Assembly: GCA_964499865.1 (NCBI GenBank)
Contig: CAZCPY010000042.1
Location: forward strand, 1 to 23,941
Direction of reading: 5' to 3'
Origin: JANOGU01 sp964499865
GTDB taxonomy: Bacteria; Pseudomonadota; Alphaproteobacteria; Rhodobacterales; Rhodobacteraceae
Length of the DNA stretch: 23,941 nt
Part shown: in pieces, positions 7,467 to 14,265 of the stretch
How the letters are laid out: every line of letters starts with the position of its first letter
How positions within the stretch are numbered: the stretch's first letter is position 1
Position numbers and translations under genes: made by a program
The notes under the pieces: generated by a model
The model's input: the letters and a program-made list of their open reading frames with translations, nothing else
Databases searched by the model: none
Told to the model about the DNA's origin: nothing

Positions 7467-8216
7467 CTGCCGCGCAGCATCGACCTCAACGCCGACCTGG
7501 GAGAGGAGGCGGGCGACGATGCGGCGCTGCTGGCGCTGGTGTCGTCGGCCAGCATCGCCTGCGGCGGCCATGCGGGCGGGCCCGAGGCGATGTTCGCCGC
7601 GCTGGCCGCGGCCCGGGCAAGGGGCGTCGTGGCGGGGGCGCACCCGGGCTATGCGGACCGGGCGACCTTCGGCCGGGTCGAGGTCGGGCTGGACCCCGGC
7701 GGGATCGAGCGGCTGGTGGCGTTCCAGACCGGCGCGGCCTGCGGGATGGCGGCGCTGGCGGGCACGCGCATCGCCTATGTCAAGCCGCACGGGGCGCTCT
7801 ACAACCGCGCCGCGGCAGACCCTGCCGCGGCGCAGGCCGTCGGGCGGGCGGTGCGGGCGGTGGACCCCGCGCTGACGGTGCTGCTGCTGTCCGGCTCGGC
7901 CGGGGCGCGCGCCCTGACCGAGATGGGCCTGCGCGTGGCGGCCGAAGTCTTTGCCGACCGCGCCGTGCAGCCCGACGGCCACCTCGTGCCGCGCGACCGG
8001 CCCGGGGCAGTGATCCGCGACCCCGCGGCGGTGGTGGCGCGGGTGCGGGACATGCTGCGCATGGGCACGGTCACGGCGACGGACGGGACGCCGCTGCCCC
8101 TGGCGATGGACAGCCTGTGCCTGCACGGCGACACGCCGGGCGCGGTGGCGCTGGCGCGTGCGATCCGCGACGGCATCGCCGCCGAGGGCGGGCGCGTCGC
8201 GCCCTTTGCGGCATGA
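7467..8216 (+). CDS. pxpA: 5-oxoprolinase subunit PxpA (LamB/YcsF family), CTG start
   Basis: A 249-residue subunit of the ATP-dependent PxpABC 5-oxoprolinase, which opens 5-oxoproline (pyroglutamate) to glutamate in the cytosol. The family motifs run in order: IDLNADLGE near the N-terminus, ASIACGGHAG, GAHPGYAD, YVKPHGALYN, VFADRAVQ and CLHGDTPGA. The start is unusual. A perfect AAGGAGG (7455-7461) sits five bases before a CTG (7467), which places IDLNADLGE at residues 5-13 as in other PxpA proteins. No in-frame ATG, GTG or TTG gives that N-terminus, and the next Met would delete the first motifs. The stop overlaps the pxpB start (ATGA at 8213-8216), so the subunits are translationally coupled. 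Confidence 0.93.
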   Translation: MPRSIDLNADLGEEAGDDAALLALVSSASIACGGHAGGPEAMFAALAAARARGVVAGAHPGYADRATFGRVEVGLDPGGIERLVAFQTGAACGMAALAGTRIAYVKPHGALYNRAAADPAAAQAVGRAVRAVDPALTVLLLSGSAGARALTEMGLRVAAEVFADRAVQPDGHLVPRDRPGAVIRDPAAVVARVRDMLRMGTVTATDGTPLPLAMDSLCLHGDTPGAVALARAIRDGIAAEGGRVAPFAA

Positions 8217-8929
8217 CCCCGCGGCTGCTGGATGCGGGCGAATGCGCGCTGTCGGTCGACTTCGGCGACCGCATCGACGCGGCCCTGTCGGCGCGCGTGC
8301 TGGCGCTGGACGCGGCCCTGGCCGCCGCCCCGCCCGCCGGGCTGGTCGAGACGGTGCCGACCTACCGCGCGCTGATGGTCCATTACGACCCTCGCGTGCT
8401 GACGCGCTCGGCGCTGGTCACGCATCTGCGGGCGGCGCTGGCGGCGCCGGCGGCGGCGGCCGCAGAGGGGCGCCTGTGGCGCCTTCCCGCCTGCTACGAC
8501 CCCGCGCTGGCCGAGGACCTGGGCACCGTCGCCGCCGCCTGCGGGCTTTCGCCCGCGCGCGTCGCGGCGTTGCACGCGGGCGCGACCTACCGCGTGGTGA
8601 TGTACGGCTTTGCGCCGGGATGGGCCTATCTGTCGGGGCTGGCGCCGGAGCTTGCCCTGCCGCGGCGGGCCAGTCCGCGCGACCGCATCCCGGCGGGCAG
8701 CCTGATCGTGGCGGGCGGCCAGGCGATCGTCGTGGCGCAGGCCATGCCTTCGGGCTGGCATGTCCTGGGCCGCACGCCGGAACGCCTGTTCGCCCCGGGC
8801 CGCGACCCGGCCTTCCTGCTTTCCCCCGGCGACCGGCTGGCCTTCGCCCCCGTGGACCGCGCGACCTTCGACACCCTTTCCCTGCGCGTCGCCGCGGGCG
8901 AGGTGGTGGCGCGGCAGGGCGCGGGATGA
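8213..8929 (+). CDS. pxpB: 5-oxoprolinase subunit PxpB (KipI-like)
   Basis: A 238-residue protein of the KipI / allophanate hydrolase subunit 1 family, the second part of PxpABC. The N-terminal half carries LLDAGECALSVDFGDRID and a ferredoxin-like region. The C-terminal cyclophilin-like half shows YGFAPGWAYLSGL, PRRASPRDRIPAGSLIVAGGQAIVV and SGWHVLGRTPERLF, all family signatures. The start ATG overlaps the pxpA stop by 3 bases. The stop in turn overlaps the pxpC start, so all three products are made from one message in near-equal amounts. In Bacillus the homologues KipI and KipA also act on a sensor kinase. Here the complete pxpABC set favours the enzyme role. Confidence 0.92.
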   Translation: MTPRLLDAGECALSVDFGDRIDAALSARVLALDAALAAAPPAGLVETVPTYRALMVHYDPRVLTRSALVTHLRAALAAPAAAAAEGRLWRLPACYDPALAEDLGTVAAACGLSPARVAALHAGATYRVVMYGFAPGWAYLSGLAPELALPRRASPRDRIPAGSLIVAGGQAIVVAQAMPSGWHVLGRTPERLFAPGRDPAFLLSPGDRLAFAPVDRATFDTLSLRVAAGEVVARQGAG

Positions 8930-9930
8930 CGGCGCCCGCGCTGGTCGTGCTGCGGGCGGGGCCTGCGACCACGGTGCAGGACGCCGGGCGGGTCGGCTTC
9001 CTGCGCTATGGCGTCACGCCCGCGGGGCCGATGGACTGGCGCCAGCATGCGGCGGCGAACCTGATGGCGGGCAACGCGCCGGGCATGGCGGCGGTCGAGG
9101 TCGGCCCGGGCGGGCTGTCGCTGGAAGTGACGGGGGCTCCGGCACGGCTGGGCATCGCCGCGGCGGGGTTCCGCGTCGTCCGCGGCGGCAGCGCCCTGCC
9201 GGCGCGTGCCTGCCTCGTGCTGGTCCCCGGTGCGCGGCTGGACATCCTGCCGGGGCCCCGCGGCGTCTGGGGCTATGTGGCCCCGGCGGGAGGCTTTCAG
9301 GCCGCGCCGGTGATGGGCAGCCTGTCCACGCATGCGCGGTCGGGCCTTGGGCCCTTCGGCGGGGCGGGGCTGGTGGCGGGGATGGTGCTGCCGCTCGCCG
9401 CCGGGGCAGAGGACGGCGGCGAATCGGCCCTGCGCGATCCCGCGACGGGCGAGGACAGGCCCGGCAATGGCGGGCCGATCCGCTTCGTCCCCGGGCCGCA
9501 GGACGACCACTTCACGCCCGAGGCGCTGGCGCTGTTCACCGCCGCCACCTGGCGCCTGGCGCCGCGGTCGGACCGCATGGCCTACCGGCTGGACGGACCG
9601 CGGCTGGCCCATGCGCGGGGGCATGACATCGTGTCGGACGGCATCCCGCTGGGGGCCATCCAGGTGCCGGGCGACGGCGCGCCGCTGGTGCTGATGGCCG
9701 ACCGCCAGCCGACCGGGGGCTACCCCAAGCTCGGCTGCGTGATCCGCGCCGACCTGCCGTGGCTGGCGCAGGCGCGCGCCGGGGCCACGCTGCGATTCGC
9801 CGCGGTGACGGTGGGTGAGGCGGTCGCGGCGCTGGAGACCGTCTGGCGGGAGCTGCGGGCCGACCACGCCCGGCGGCGTGCGCTTCGACGGCTGTCCCCG
9901 CCCGGGCCGCCGGCGCCGGGGCCGAAGTAG
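8926..9930 (+). CDS. pxpC: 5-oxoprolinase subunit PxpC (KipA-like, biotin-dependent carboxyltransferase family domain)
   Basis: A 334-residue protein of the KipA / allophanate hydrolase subunit 2 family. Visible signatures are the N-terminal GPATTVQDAGRVGFLRYGVTPAGPMD, EVGPGGLSLEV, the GGFQAAPVMGS loop, FVPGPQDDHFT in the middle, and the C-terminal DIVSDGIPLGAIQVPGDG followed by ADRQPTGGYPKLG. With PxpA and PxpB it forms the ATP-dependent 5-oxoprolinase. The ATG at 8926 overlaps the pxpB stop by 4 bases (ATGA). The last 25 or so residues are Arg/Pro-rich and probably disordered. No following gene on this strand is close, so it ends the cluster. Confidence 0.93.
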   Translation: MTAPALVVLRAGPATTVQDAGRVGFLRYGVTPAGPMDWRQHAAANLMAGNAPGMAAVEVGPGGLSLEVTGAPARLGIAAAGFRVVRGGSALPARACLVLVPGARLDILPGPRGVWGYVAPAGGFQAAPVMGSLSTHARSGLGPFGGAGLVAGMVLPLAAGAEDGGESALRDPATGEDRPGNGGPIRFVPGPQDDHFTPEALALFTAATWRLAPRSDRMAYRLDGPRLAHARGHDIVSDGIPLGAIQVPGDGAPLVLMADRQPTGGYPKLGCVIRADLPWLAQARAGATLRFAAVTVGEAVAALETVWRELRADHARRRALRRLSPPGPPAPGPK

Positions 9931-10481
9931 CGGCAACGAAGGTCGCTGGCGTGCTTCCTGACGGCGCCCGCGTGGCTTGACGGTGGGCAGAAATCGCGGG
10001 CCGGAAAATCAGGAGTTACGGGAGGGCGGCTTCACCTGGTCTGGAGGTTTCGGGGGTGGCGGGCGGGGTCTGGCGGTTCCTCGCCTTCCGTGCGCCGAAG
10101 AAAGCCCAGGGAAATCAAGCGGGGCTTTGGGCGAAATGTGGCGCGAAATGCCCACACCCCGCACCTGAAGGCAACCGATCCGTTGCCAGTTGCCGTGCGT
10201 GCAGCGGCAATGGTCTCGCCTGCGCCAGCCGCCCTTGCGGCGGCGGATGCTTCATCAGTCGCGCGGCGGGGCTTCAGGGCTTCAATGGGTCGTGTTCCAG
10301 GGCCTGGCGCGGCTGGCCATGAAGATCGCCGCGATTTCGGGCCTGGGCCTGCGTGATCGGCGGGCCACCACCCGGCGGACCGGGTGAACGCACAGGCGGA
10401 AGCGACCGATGCGGAAACCGGGCCGCGGCGGCATGGCGGGTCGGCGCGGGACTGGCCTTGCGCGGCTCCCGCCGGGCGGGC
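9931..10481. other. Gene-poor stretch between pxpC and tRNA-Leu
   Basis: About 550 bases hold no frame that looks like a protein on either strand. The short open frames here are Arg/Pro-rich and lack ribosome binding sites. AAAGCCC (10101-10107) and GGGCTTT (10122-10128) form a 7-bp inverted repeat. The 9980-10180 part is less GC-biased than its neighbours. An unrecognised small RNA or a decayed gene is possible, but I see no proof. Confidence 0.5.
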
Positions 10482-10509
10482 TTTACCCGCCGCGCCCGCC
10501 CGCTACACT
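10482..10509 (+). promoter_or_regulatory. Sigma70-type promoter of tRNA-Leu
   Basis: TTTACC (10482-10487) and TACACT (10504-10509) are spaced by 16 bases, each matching 4 of 6 consensus positions. Transcription would start about 20 bases before the tRNA. Confidence 0.5.
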
Positions 10510-10538
10510 CGACCGCCCGGATCGCGCCCACGGAAAGC

Positions 10539-10624
10539 GCCCGCGTGGTGGAATGGCAGACACAGGGGACTTAAAATCCCCAGGCCGAAAGGCCGTGCGG
10601 GTTCGACCCCCGCCGCGGGTACCA
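10539..10624 (+). tRNA. tRNA-Leu (anticodon UAA)
   Basis: An 86-base class II tRNA with encoded CCA. The acceptor arm GCCCGCG (10539-10545) pairs with CGCGGGT before ACCA, with a G-T first pair as in E. coli tRNA-Leu(UAA). The anticodon stem GGGGA/TCCCC (10565-10569/10577-10581) encloses the loop CTTAAAA with anticodon TAA at 10572-10574. A long variable arm (GGCCGAAAGGCC region) and the T-loop GGTTCGACCCC follow. It reads UUA and UUG codons, rare in this GC-rich genome. It lies on the plus strand, convergent with chaC. Confidence 0.96.
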
Positions 10625-10640
10625 CCGGACGGGGGACAGG

Positions 10641-11165
10641 TCAGGGCGCCAGCGCGCGCACGCGGGCGACCAGCGCCTCGAGCTCGGGATCCGAAATCCC
10701 CAGCGCCGCCAGATGCGCCGCGGTGGCGAACAGGTAGTCGCGGTTCGGGCCGCGGGCGCCCGAGGCCTGCGCGATGACCTCGGCCTGCCGGTCCGGCGTC
10801 AGGCCGCCGCGATACTGCGGGCCCGCGCGGTCGATCACGTAGGCCAGCGCCGAAACCTCGCGGCCGTCGCGCAGCCGCACCGGCAGGTCGCGTTCGACAT
10901 AGGCGTAGGACACGAGTTCCCGCGCCCGCAGGCCGTCCAGCGTTTCCGCCTCGGCGCCCGGGGCCACGCGCAGGGCCACGCCGTCGCAGGCGGCCGCCTC
11001 GGCGGCATCCAGCGCCAGCACCAGGCCCGGGGCCTCGGCCGTGCCGCGCCAGTGGATCGAAGCCATGCAGAAGCTGCGCCGCCAGCCGGTCACGCGGCCC
11101 ACGGCGGTTTCCGCCACCGGAAAGCCCGGATCCCAGATCAGCGAGCCGTAGCCGAATACCCACAC
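10641..11165 (-). CDS. chaC: Glutathione-specific gamma-glutamylcyclotransferase ChaC
   Basis: A 174-residue cytosolic enzyme that splits glutathione into 5-oxoproline and Cys-Gly. The family start VFGYGSLIWDPGF (residues 3-15) supplies the substrate-binding YGSL loop. Glu83 in LRARELVSY sits at the position of the catalytic glutamate of ChaC proteins. YRGGLTP and GARGPNRDYL near the C-terminus are also typical. The start is GTG at 11165 (the family motif begins two residues later), preceded by GGGGGTGA. The product 5-oxoproline is the substrate of PxpABC, encoded about 700 bases away on the other strand. That suggests one glutathione-derived glutamate salvage route, although no shared transcript is possible. 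Confidence 0.9.
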   Translation of the reverse strand: MWVFGYGSLIWDPGFPVAETAVGRVTGWRRSFCMASIHWRGTAEAPGLVLALDAAEAAACDGVALRVAPGAEAETLDGLRARELVSYAYVERDLPVRLRDGREVSALAYVIDRAGPQYRGGLTPDRQAEVIAQASGARGPNRDYLFATAAHLAALGISDPELEALVARVRALAP

Positions 11166-11335
11166 CGCCCGTCACCCCCTGGACGCGGCGCCATCTGTTT
11201 TGGGTTTTGCGCGGCGGCGCAATCCCCGAAAGCGGCGGAGATCCCCCGCACGGGCGGGTTGCCGTCGGCGCCCGGCGGCAGCCGCGTCTTGCCGGGCCCC
11301 TCCACCCGGGCCCGGCGCCACGAAGGGGCCCCGAC

Positions 11336-11379
11336 GGGGCGCATGGCGGGGCGCATGGCGGGGCGCATGGCGGGGCGCG
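11336..11379. repeat. 12-bp tandem repeat, 3.7 copies
   Basis: The unit GGGGCGCATGGC is repeated exactly at 11336, 11348 and 11360, then partially (GGGGCGCG) at 11372-11379. It lies in the spacer between divergent chaC and iolR, about 70 bases before the iolR start. It is too short and has no spacers, so it is not a CRISPR. Copy number is likely variable between strains. Confidence 0.85.
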
Positions 11380-11422
11380 CGACGAATTCGCATGACAAGC
11401 CGCAGGCGCCATGCCACCAAGC

Positions 11423-11436
11423 GGAACCTGCGTTCC
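11423..11436. promoter_or_regulatory. Candidate IolR operator GGAA-N6-TTCC
   Basis: GGAACCTGCGTTCC has palindromic GGAA/TTCC arms six bases apart, 14 bases upstream of the iolR ATG. This is the form reported for the IolR-binding site in Sinorhizobium meliloti. Its place fits autoregulation of iolR. It also argues against an upstream in-frame ATG at 11411 as the true start. Confidence 0.6.
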
Positions 11437-11449
11437 ATTGGCGCCCCGC

Positions 11450-12274
11450 ATGGCTGCATCCGTTCTGACCGCCCCCGCCACCCGCGCCGAATTCGACGAA
11501 CGGCTTTTCGCGCTGTCCGACAGCCTGCCGAAACGGCTGCGGCAATGCGCCGACCACATCGCCGCCAACCCCGAGCGCATCGCCGTCTCGACCGTGGCAG
11601 AGCTTGCGGGGGGCGCGGGGGTGCCTGCCTCGGCGATGATGCGCTTTGCCCAGGCGATGGGATTTTCCGGCTATTCCGACCTTCAGCGCATCTTCCGCGC
11701 CGAGCGCAGCCAGCCCCGCCCCGACTACGACAGCCGCCTGGCCAGCCTGCGCCAGCGCGGGGCCGGGTCGGCGCCCGCGCTGCTGGCCGAGTTCATGGAG
11801 GCCGGGCGCACCAGCCTGGAGGGCCTGGCCAAGACCATCGACACGGGTCAGCTCGACCATGCCGTGGCGCTGCTGGCGCGGGCGCAGATGGTGCACCTGA
11901 TGGGCCTGCGCCGCGCCTTTCCGGTGGCCGCCTACCTCGCCTACACGCTGGACAAGATGGGGCTGGCGGCGATCCTGCACGACAGCGTGGGCAGCCTGTC
12001 GGCGCGCCACGCGCTGCGCCCGGGCGACGTGGCGGTGGCGATCAGCTTTGCCCCCTACAGTGCCGAGACGCTGGGCTTTGCCGAGGCCGCCCATGCCCGC
12101 GGCCTGCCGGTGGTGGCGATCACCGACCCCGGCCTCAGCCCGCTGCGGCGGCTGGACCCGGTGCTGCTGACGGTGGCCGAGGCCGATTTCGGCGCCTTCC
12201 GCCCGCTTGCCGCGACGATGACGCTGGCCACCGCGCTCGCCGTGGCGGCGGGGGCGGCGCGCGGCAGCAAATAG
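11450..12274 (+). CDS. iolR: MurR/RpiR-family regulator of inositol catabolism (IolR-like)
   Basis: A 274-residue transcription factor. Residues about 10-85 form an RpiR-type helix-turn-helix (LPKRLRQCADHIAANPERIAVSTVAELAGG, then MRFAQAMGFSGYSDLQRIFR). Residues about 115-255 form a SIS sugar-phosphate-binding domain (VHLMGLRRAFPVAAYLAYTLDKMG, AISFAPYSAETLGFAEAAHARGLPVVAITD). Members next to iolC repress inositol genes until an inositol-derived intermediate binds the SIS domain. The ATG at 11450 is chosen because the palindromic operator lies just before it. An in-frame ATG at 11411 would add 13 residues, and neither start has a clear Shine-Dalgarno. iolC follows 83 bases later with another palindrome in the gap. 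Confidence 0.88.
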   Translation: MAASVLTAPATRAEFDERLFALSDSLPKRLRQCADHIAANPERIAVSTVAELAGGAGVPASAMMRFAQAMGFSGYSDLQRIFRAERSQPRPDYDSRLASLRQRGAGSAPALLAEFMEAGRTSLEGLAKTIDTGQLDHAVALLARAQMVHLMGLRRAFPVAAYLAYTLDKMGLAAILHDSVGSLSARHALRPGDVAVAISFAPYSAETLGFAEAAHARGLPVVAITDPGLSPLRRLDPVLLTVAEADFGAFRPLAATMTLATALAVAAGAARGSK

Positions 12275-12286
12275 AACGCAAATTCT
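12273..12286. promoter_or_regulatory. Second palindrome AGAA-N6-TTCT before iolC, candidate IolR operator
   Basis: AGAACGCAAATTCT overlaps the iolR stop codon. It shares the GAA-N6-TTC core and spacing with the GGAA-N6-TTCC site before iolR. A GGAATTTC half-like sequence follows at 12301. It lies directly beside a possible -35 box (TTGCAG, 12288-12293), so bound IolR would block transcription of iolCDEB. Confidence 0.5.
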
Positions 12287-12287
12287 G

Positions 12288-12316
12288 TTGCAGGCGTAAT
12301 GGAATTTCTGCTACAT
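12288..12316 (+). promoter_or_regulatory. Possible iolC promoter
   Basis: TTGCAG (12288-12293) is followed after 17-18 bases by CTACAT/TACATG (12311-12317). The -35 is fair and the -10 weak. Support comes mainly from the adjacent palindrome and the relatively A+T-rich gap between iolR and iolC. Confidence 0.3.
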
Positions 12317-12357
12317 GTTTGCCGGGGCCGGACTCGCCCCTGCGGAAAGGCGCGCGG

Positions 12358-14265
12358 ATGAAGACCCTGGACCTGATCACCATCGGCCGGTCGTCGGTCG
12401 ACCTCTACGGCGCGCAGGTCGGCGGGCGGCTGGAAGACATGGGGTCGTTCCAGAAATACGTCGGCGGCAGCCCCACCAACATGGCCACCGGCACGGCGCG
12501 GCTGGGGCTGAAGTCGGCGCTGATCACCCGTGTGGGCGACGAGCACATGGGCCGCTTCCTGATCGAGGAACTGGCGCGCGAAGGTGTGGACACCCGCGGC
12601 ATCGTGACCGACCCGGAGCGGCTGACCGCGCTGGTGATCCTCGGCATCCGCGACGAACACCGCTTTCCGCTGATCTTCTACCGCGAGAACTGCGCCGACA
12701 TGGCGCTGTGCGAGGACGACATCCGCGAGGGGTTCATCGCCGAAGCGCGGTCGGTCGTCGCCACCGGCACCCACCTGTCCCATCCGCGGACCGAGGCCGC
12801 GGTACTCAAGGCCCTGCGCATCGCGCGGGAAACGGGCGCGCGCACCGCTTTGGACATCGACTACCGCCCCAACCTCTGGGGTCTGGCGGGCCACGGCGAC
12901 GGCGAAAGCCGCTTCATCGAATCGGCCGCCGTCACGGCCAAGCTGATGGCCCACCTGCACCTGTTCGACCTGATCGTGGGGACGGAGGAGGAGTTCCACA
13001 TCGCAGGCGGCAGCACCGACACCATCGCCGCCCTGCGCGCGGTGCGTGCCGTGTCCGGGGCCACGCTGGTCTGCAAGCGCGGCGCCAGGGGCGCGGTCGC
13101 CTTCACCGGCGCCATCCCCGCGACGCTGGACGAGGGCGAGGCAGGCCCCGGGTTCCCCATCGAGGTGTTCAACGTGCTGGGCGCGGGCGACGGCTTCATG
13201 TCCGGCCTGCTCAAGGGCTGGCTAGATGACGAGACCTGGCCGCGCGCGCTGGAATACGCCAACGCCTGCGGCGCCTTCGCCGTGTCGCGCCACGGCTGCA
13301 CGCCCGCCTATCCTTCGCTGGAGGAGCTGCGGTTCTTCCTGAACCGCGGCGTGAAGACCCCCGCCCTGCGCCACGATGCGGAACTGGAACAGATCCACTG
13401 GTCTACCAATCGCCGCGACGACTGGCCCGAGATGCGGGTCTTCGCCTTCGACCACCGGTCGCAGATGGAGGCGATGGAGGGCGCCACGCCCGAGAAGATC
13501 GGCGCCTTCAAGGAACTGTGCCTGAAGGCCGCGCTGCGCGTGGCTGACGGCAGGCCCGGTCACGGCATCCTCTGCGACGACCGCCTTGGCCGCCACGCCC
13601 TGCATGCTGCCGCGGGCACGGGCCTTTGGGTCGCGCGGCCGACCGAACTGCCGGGCTCGCGCCCGCTGGACTTCGAGCCCGAACTTGGCCCCGACCTCGG
13701 CGGCCTGTCGGAATGGCCGCTGACGCAGGTGGTCAAGGTCCTGTGCTTCTGCCACCCCGACGACGACCCGGCCCTTGCCGCCCGGCAGGAGGAGCAGGTC
13801 ACCCGCCTGTTCCACGCCGCCCGCCGCAACCGGCTGGAATTCCTGCTGGAAATCATCCCCTCCAAGGTCGCCCCCGTCACCGACGACACCTCGGCCCGGC
13901 TGATTCACCGCTTCTATGACCTGGGTGTCTTCCCCGACTGGTGGAAGCTGGAACCCTTCGCCACCCCCGCCGCCTGGGACGCCGCCTGCACGGCGATCCG
14001 GACGCGCGACCCCCACACCCGCGGTGTCGTGGTGCTGGGCCTCGATGCGGCCGAGGATGCGCTGGCGCAAAGCTTCGCCCTTGCCGCGGCGCAGCCGCTG
14101 GTGAAAGGCTTTGCCGTGGGCCGCACGATCTTTGGCCAGGCCGCCCGTGACTGGCTGGCCGGGCAGATCACCGGCGACCAGGCCATCGCCGACATGGCCG
14201 CCCGCTACACGCGGCTGTGCCGCATCTGGGACGACGCCCGCGCGGGCGCAGGGAGAGCTGCATGA
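12358..14265 (+). CDS. iolC: 5-dehydro-2-deoxygluconokinase IolC fused to a DUF2090 (IolJ-like aldolase) domain
   Basis: A 635-residue two-domain protein. Residues 1-330 are a PfkB/ribokinase-type sugar kinase: GGSPTNMATGTARLG at 37-51, DIDYRPNLW in the middle, and the catalytic NVLGAGDGF with base Asp278. It phosphorylates 2-deoxy-5-keto-gluconate. Residues about 340-630 are a DUF2090 domain (MRVFAFDHRSQM, LEIIPSK, DLGVFPDWWKLEP, FAVGRTIFGQAARDW), a class I aldolase-like barrel. It is thought to cleave the phosphorylated product to DHAP and malonate semialdehyde. This fusion is usual in Proteobacteria and replaces a separate iolJ. GGAAAGG (12344-12350) precedes the ATG. Its stop overlaps the iolD start (ATGA). 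Confidence 0.93.
   Translation: MKTLDLITIGRSSVDLYGAQVGGRLEDMGSFQKYVGGSPTNMATGTARLGLKSALITRVGDEHMGRFLIEELAREGVDTRGIVTDPERLTALVILGIRDEHRFPLIFYRENCADMALCEDDIREGFIAEARSVVATGTHLSHPRTEAAVLKALRIARETGARTALDIDYRPNLWGLAGHGDGESRFIESAAVTAKLMAHLHLFDLIVGTEEEFHIAGGSTDTIAALRAVRAVSGATLVCKRGARGAVAFTGAIPATLDEGEAGPGFPIEVFNVLGAGDGFMSGLLKGWLDDETWPRALEYANACGAFAVSRHGCTPAYPSLEELRFFLNRGVKTPALRHDAELEQIHWSTNRRDDWPEMRVFAFDHRSQMEAMEGATPEKIGAFKELCLKAALRVADGRPGHGILCDDRLGRHALHAAAGTGLWVARPTELPGSRPLDFEPELGPDLGGLSEWPLTQVVKVLCFCHPDDDPALAARQEEQVTRLFHAARRNRLEFLLEIIPSKVAPVTDDTSARLIHRFYDLGVFPDWWKLEPFATPAAWDAACTAIRTRDPHTRGVVVLGLDAAEDALAQSFALAAAQPLVKGFAVGRTIFGQAARDWLAGQITGDQAIADMAARYTRLCRIWDDARAGAGRAA

Noticed and set aside
9977..10168. 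A 63-codon plus-strand frame as a small gene
   Set aside because: No ribosome binding site, Gly/Arg/Pro-biased composition and no recognisable segment.
10539..10624. tRNA-Leu as an integration (att) site
   Set aside because: No integrase gene or repeated tRNA 3' end is visible on either side.
11336..11379. CRISPR array
   Set aside because: The units are 12 bases with no spacers. It is a simple tandem repeat, as is the 14-bp array at 17898-17939.
11411..11449. ATG at 11411 as the iolR start
   Set aside because: It would place the palindromic operator inside the coding region, and the added residues do not resemble the N-terminus of RpiR proteins.
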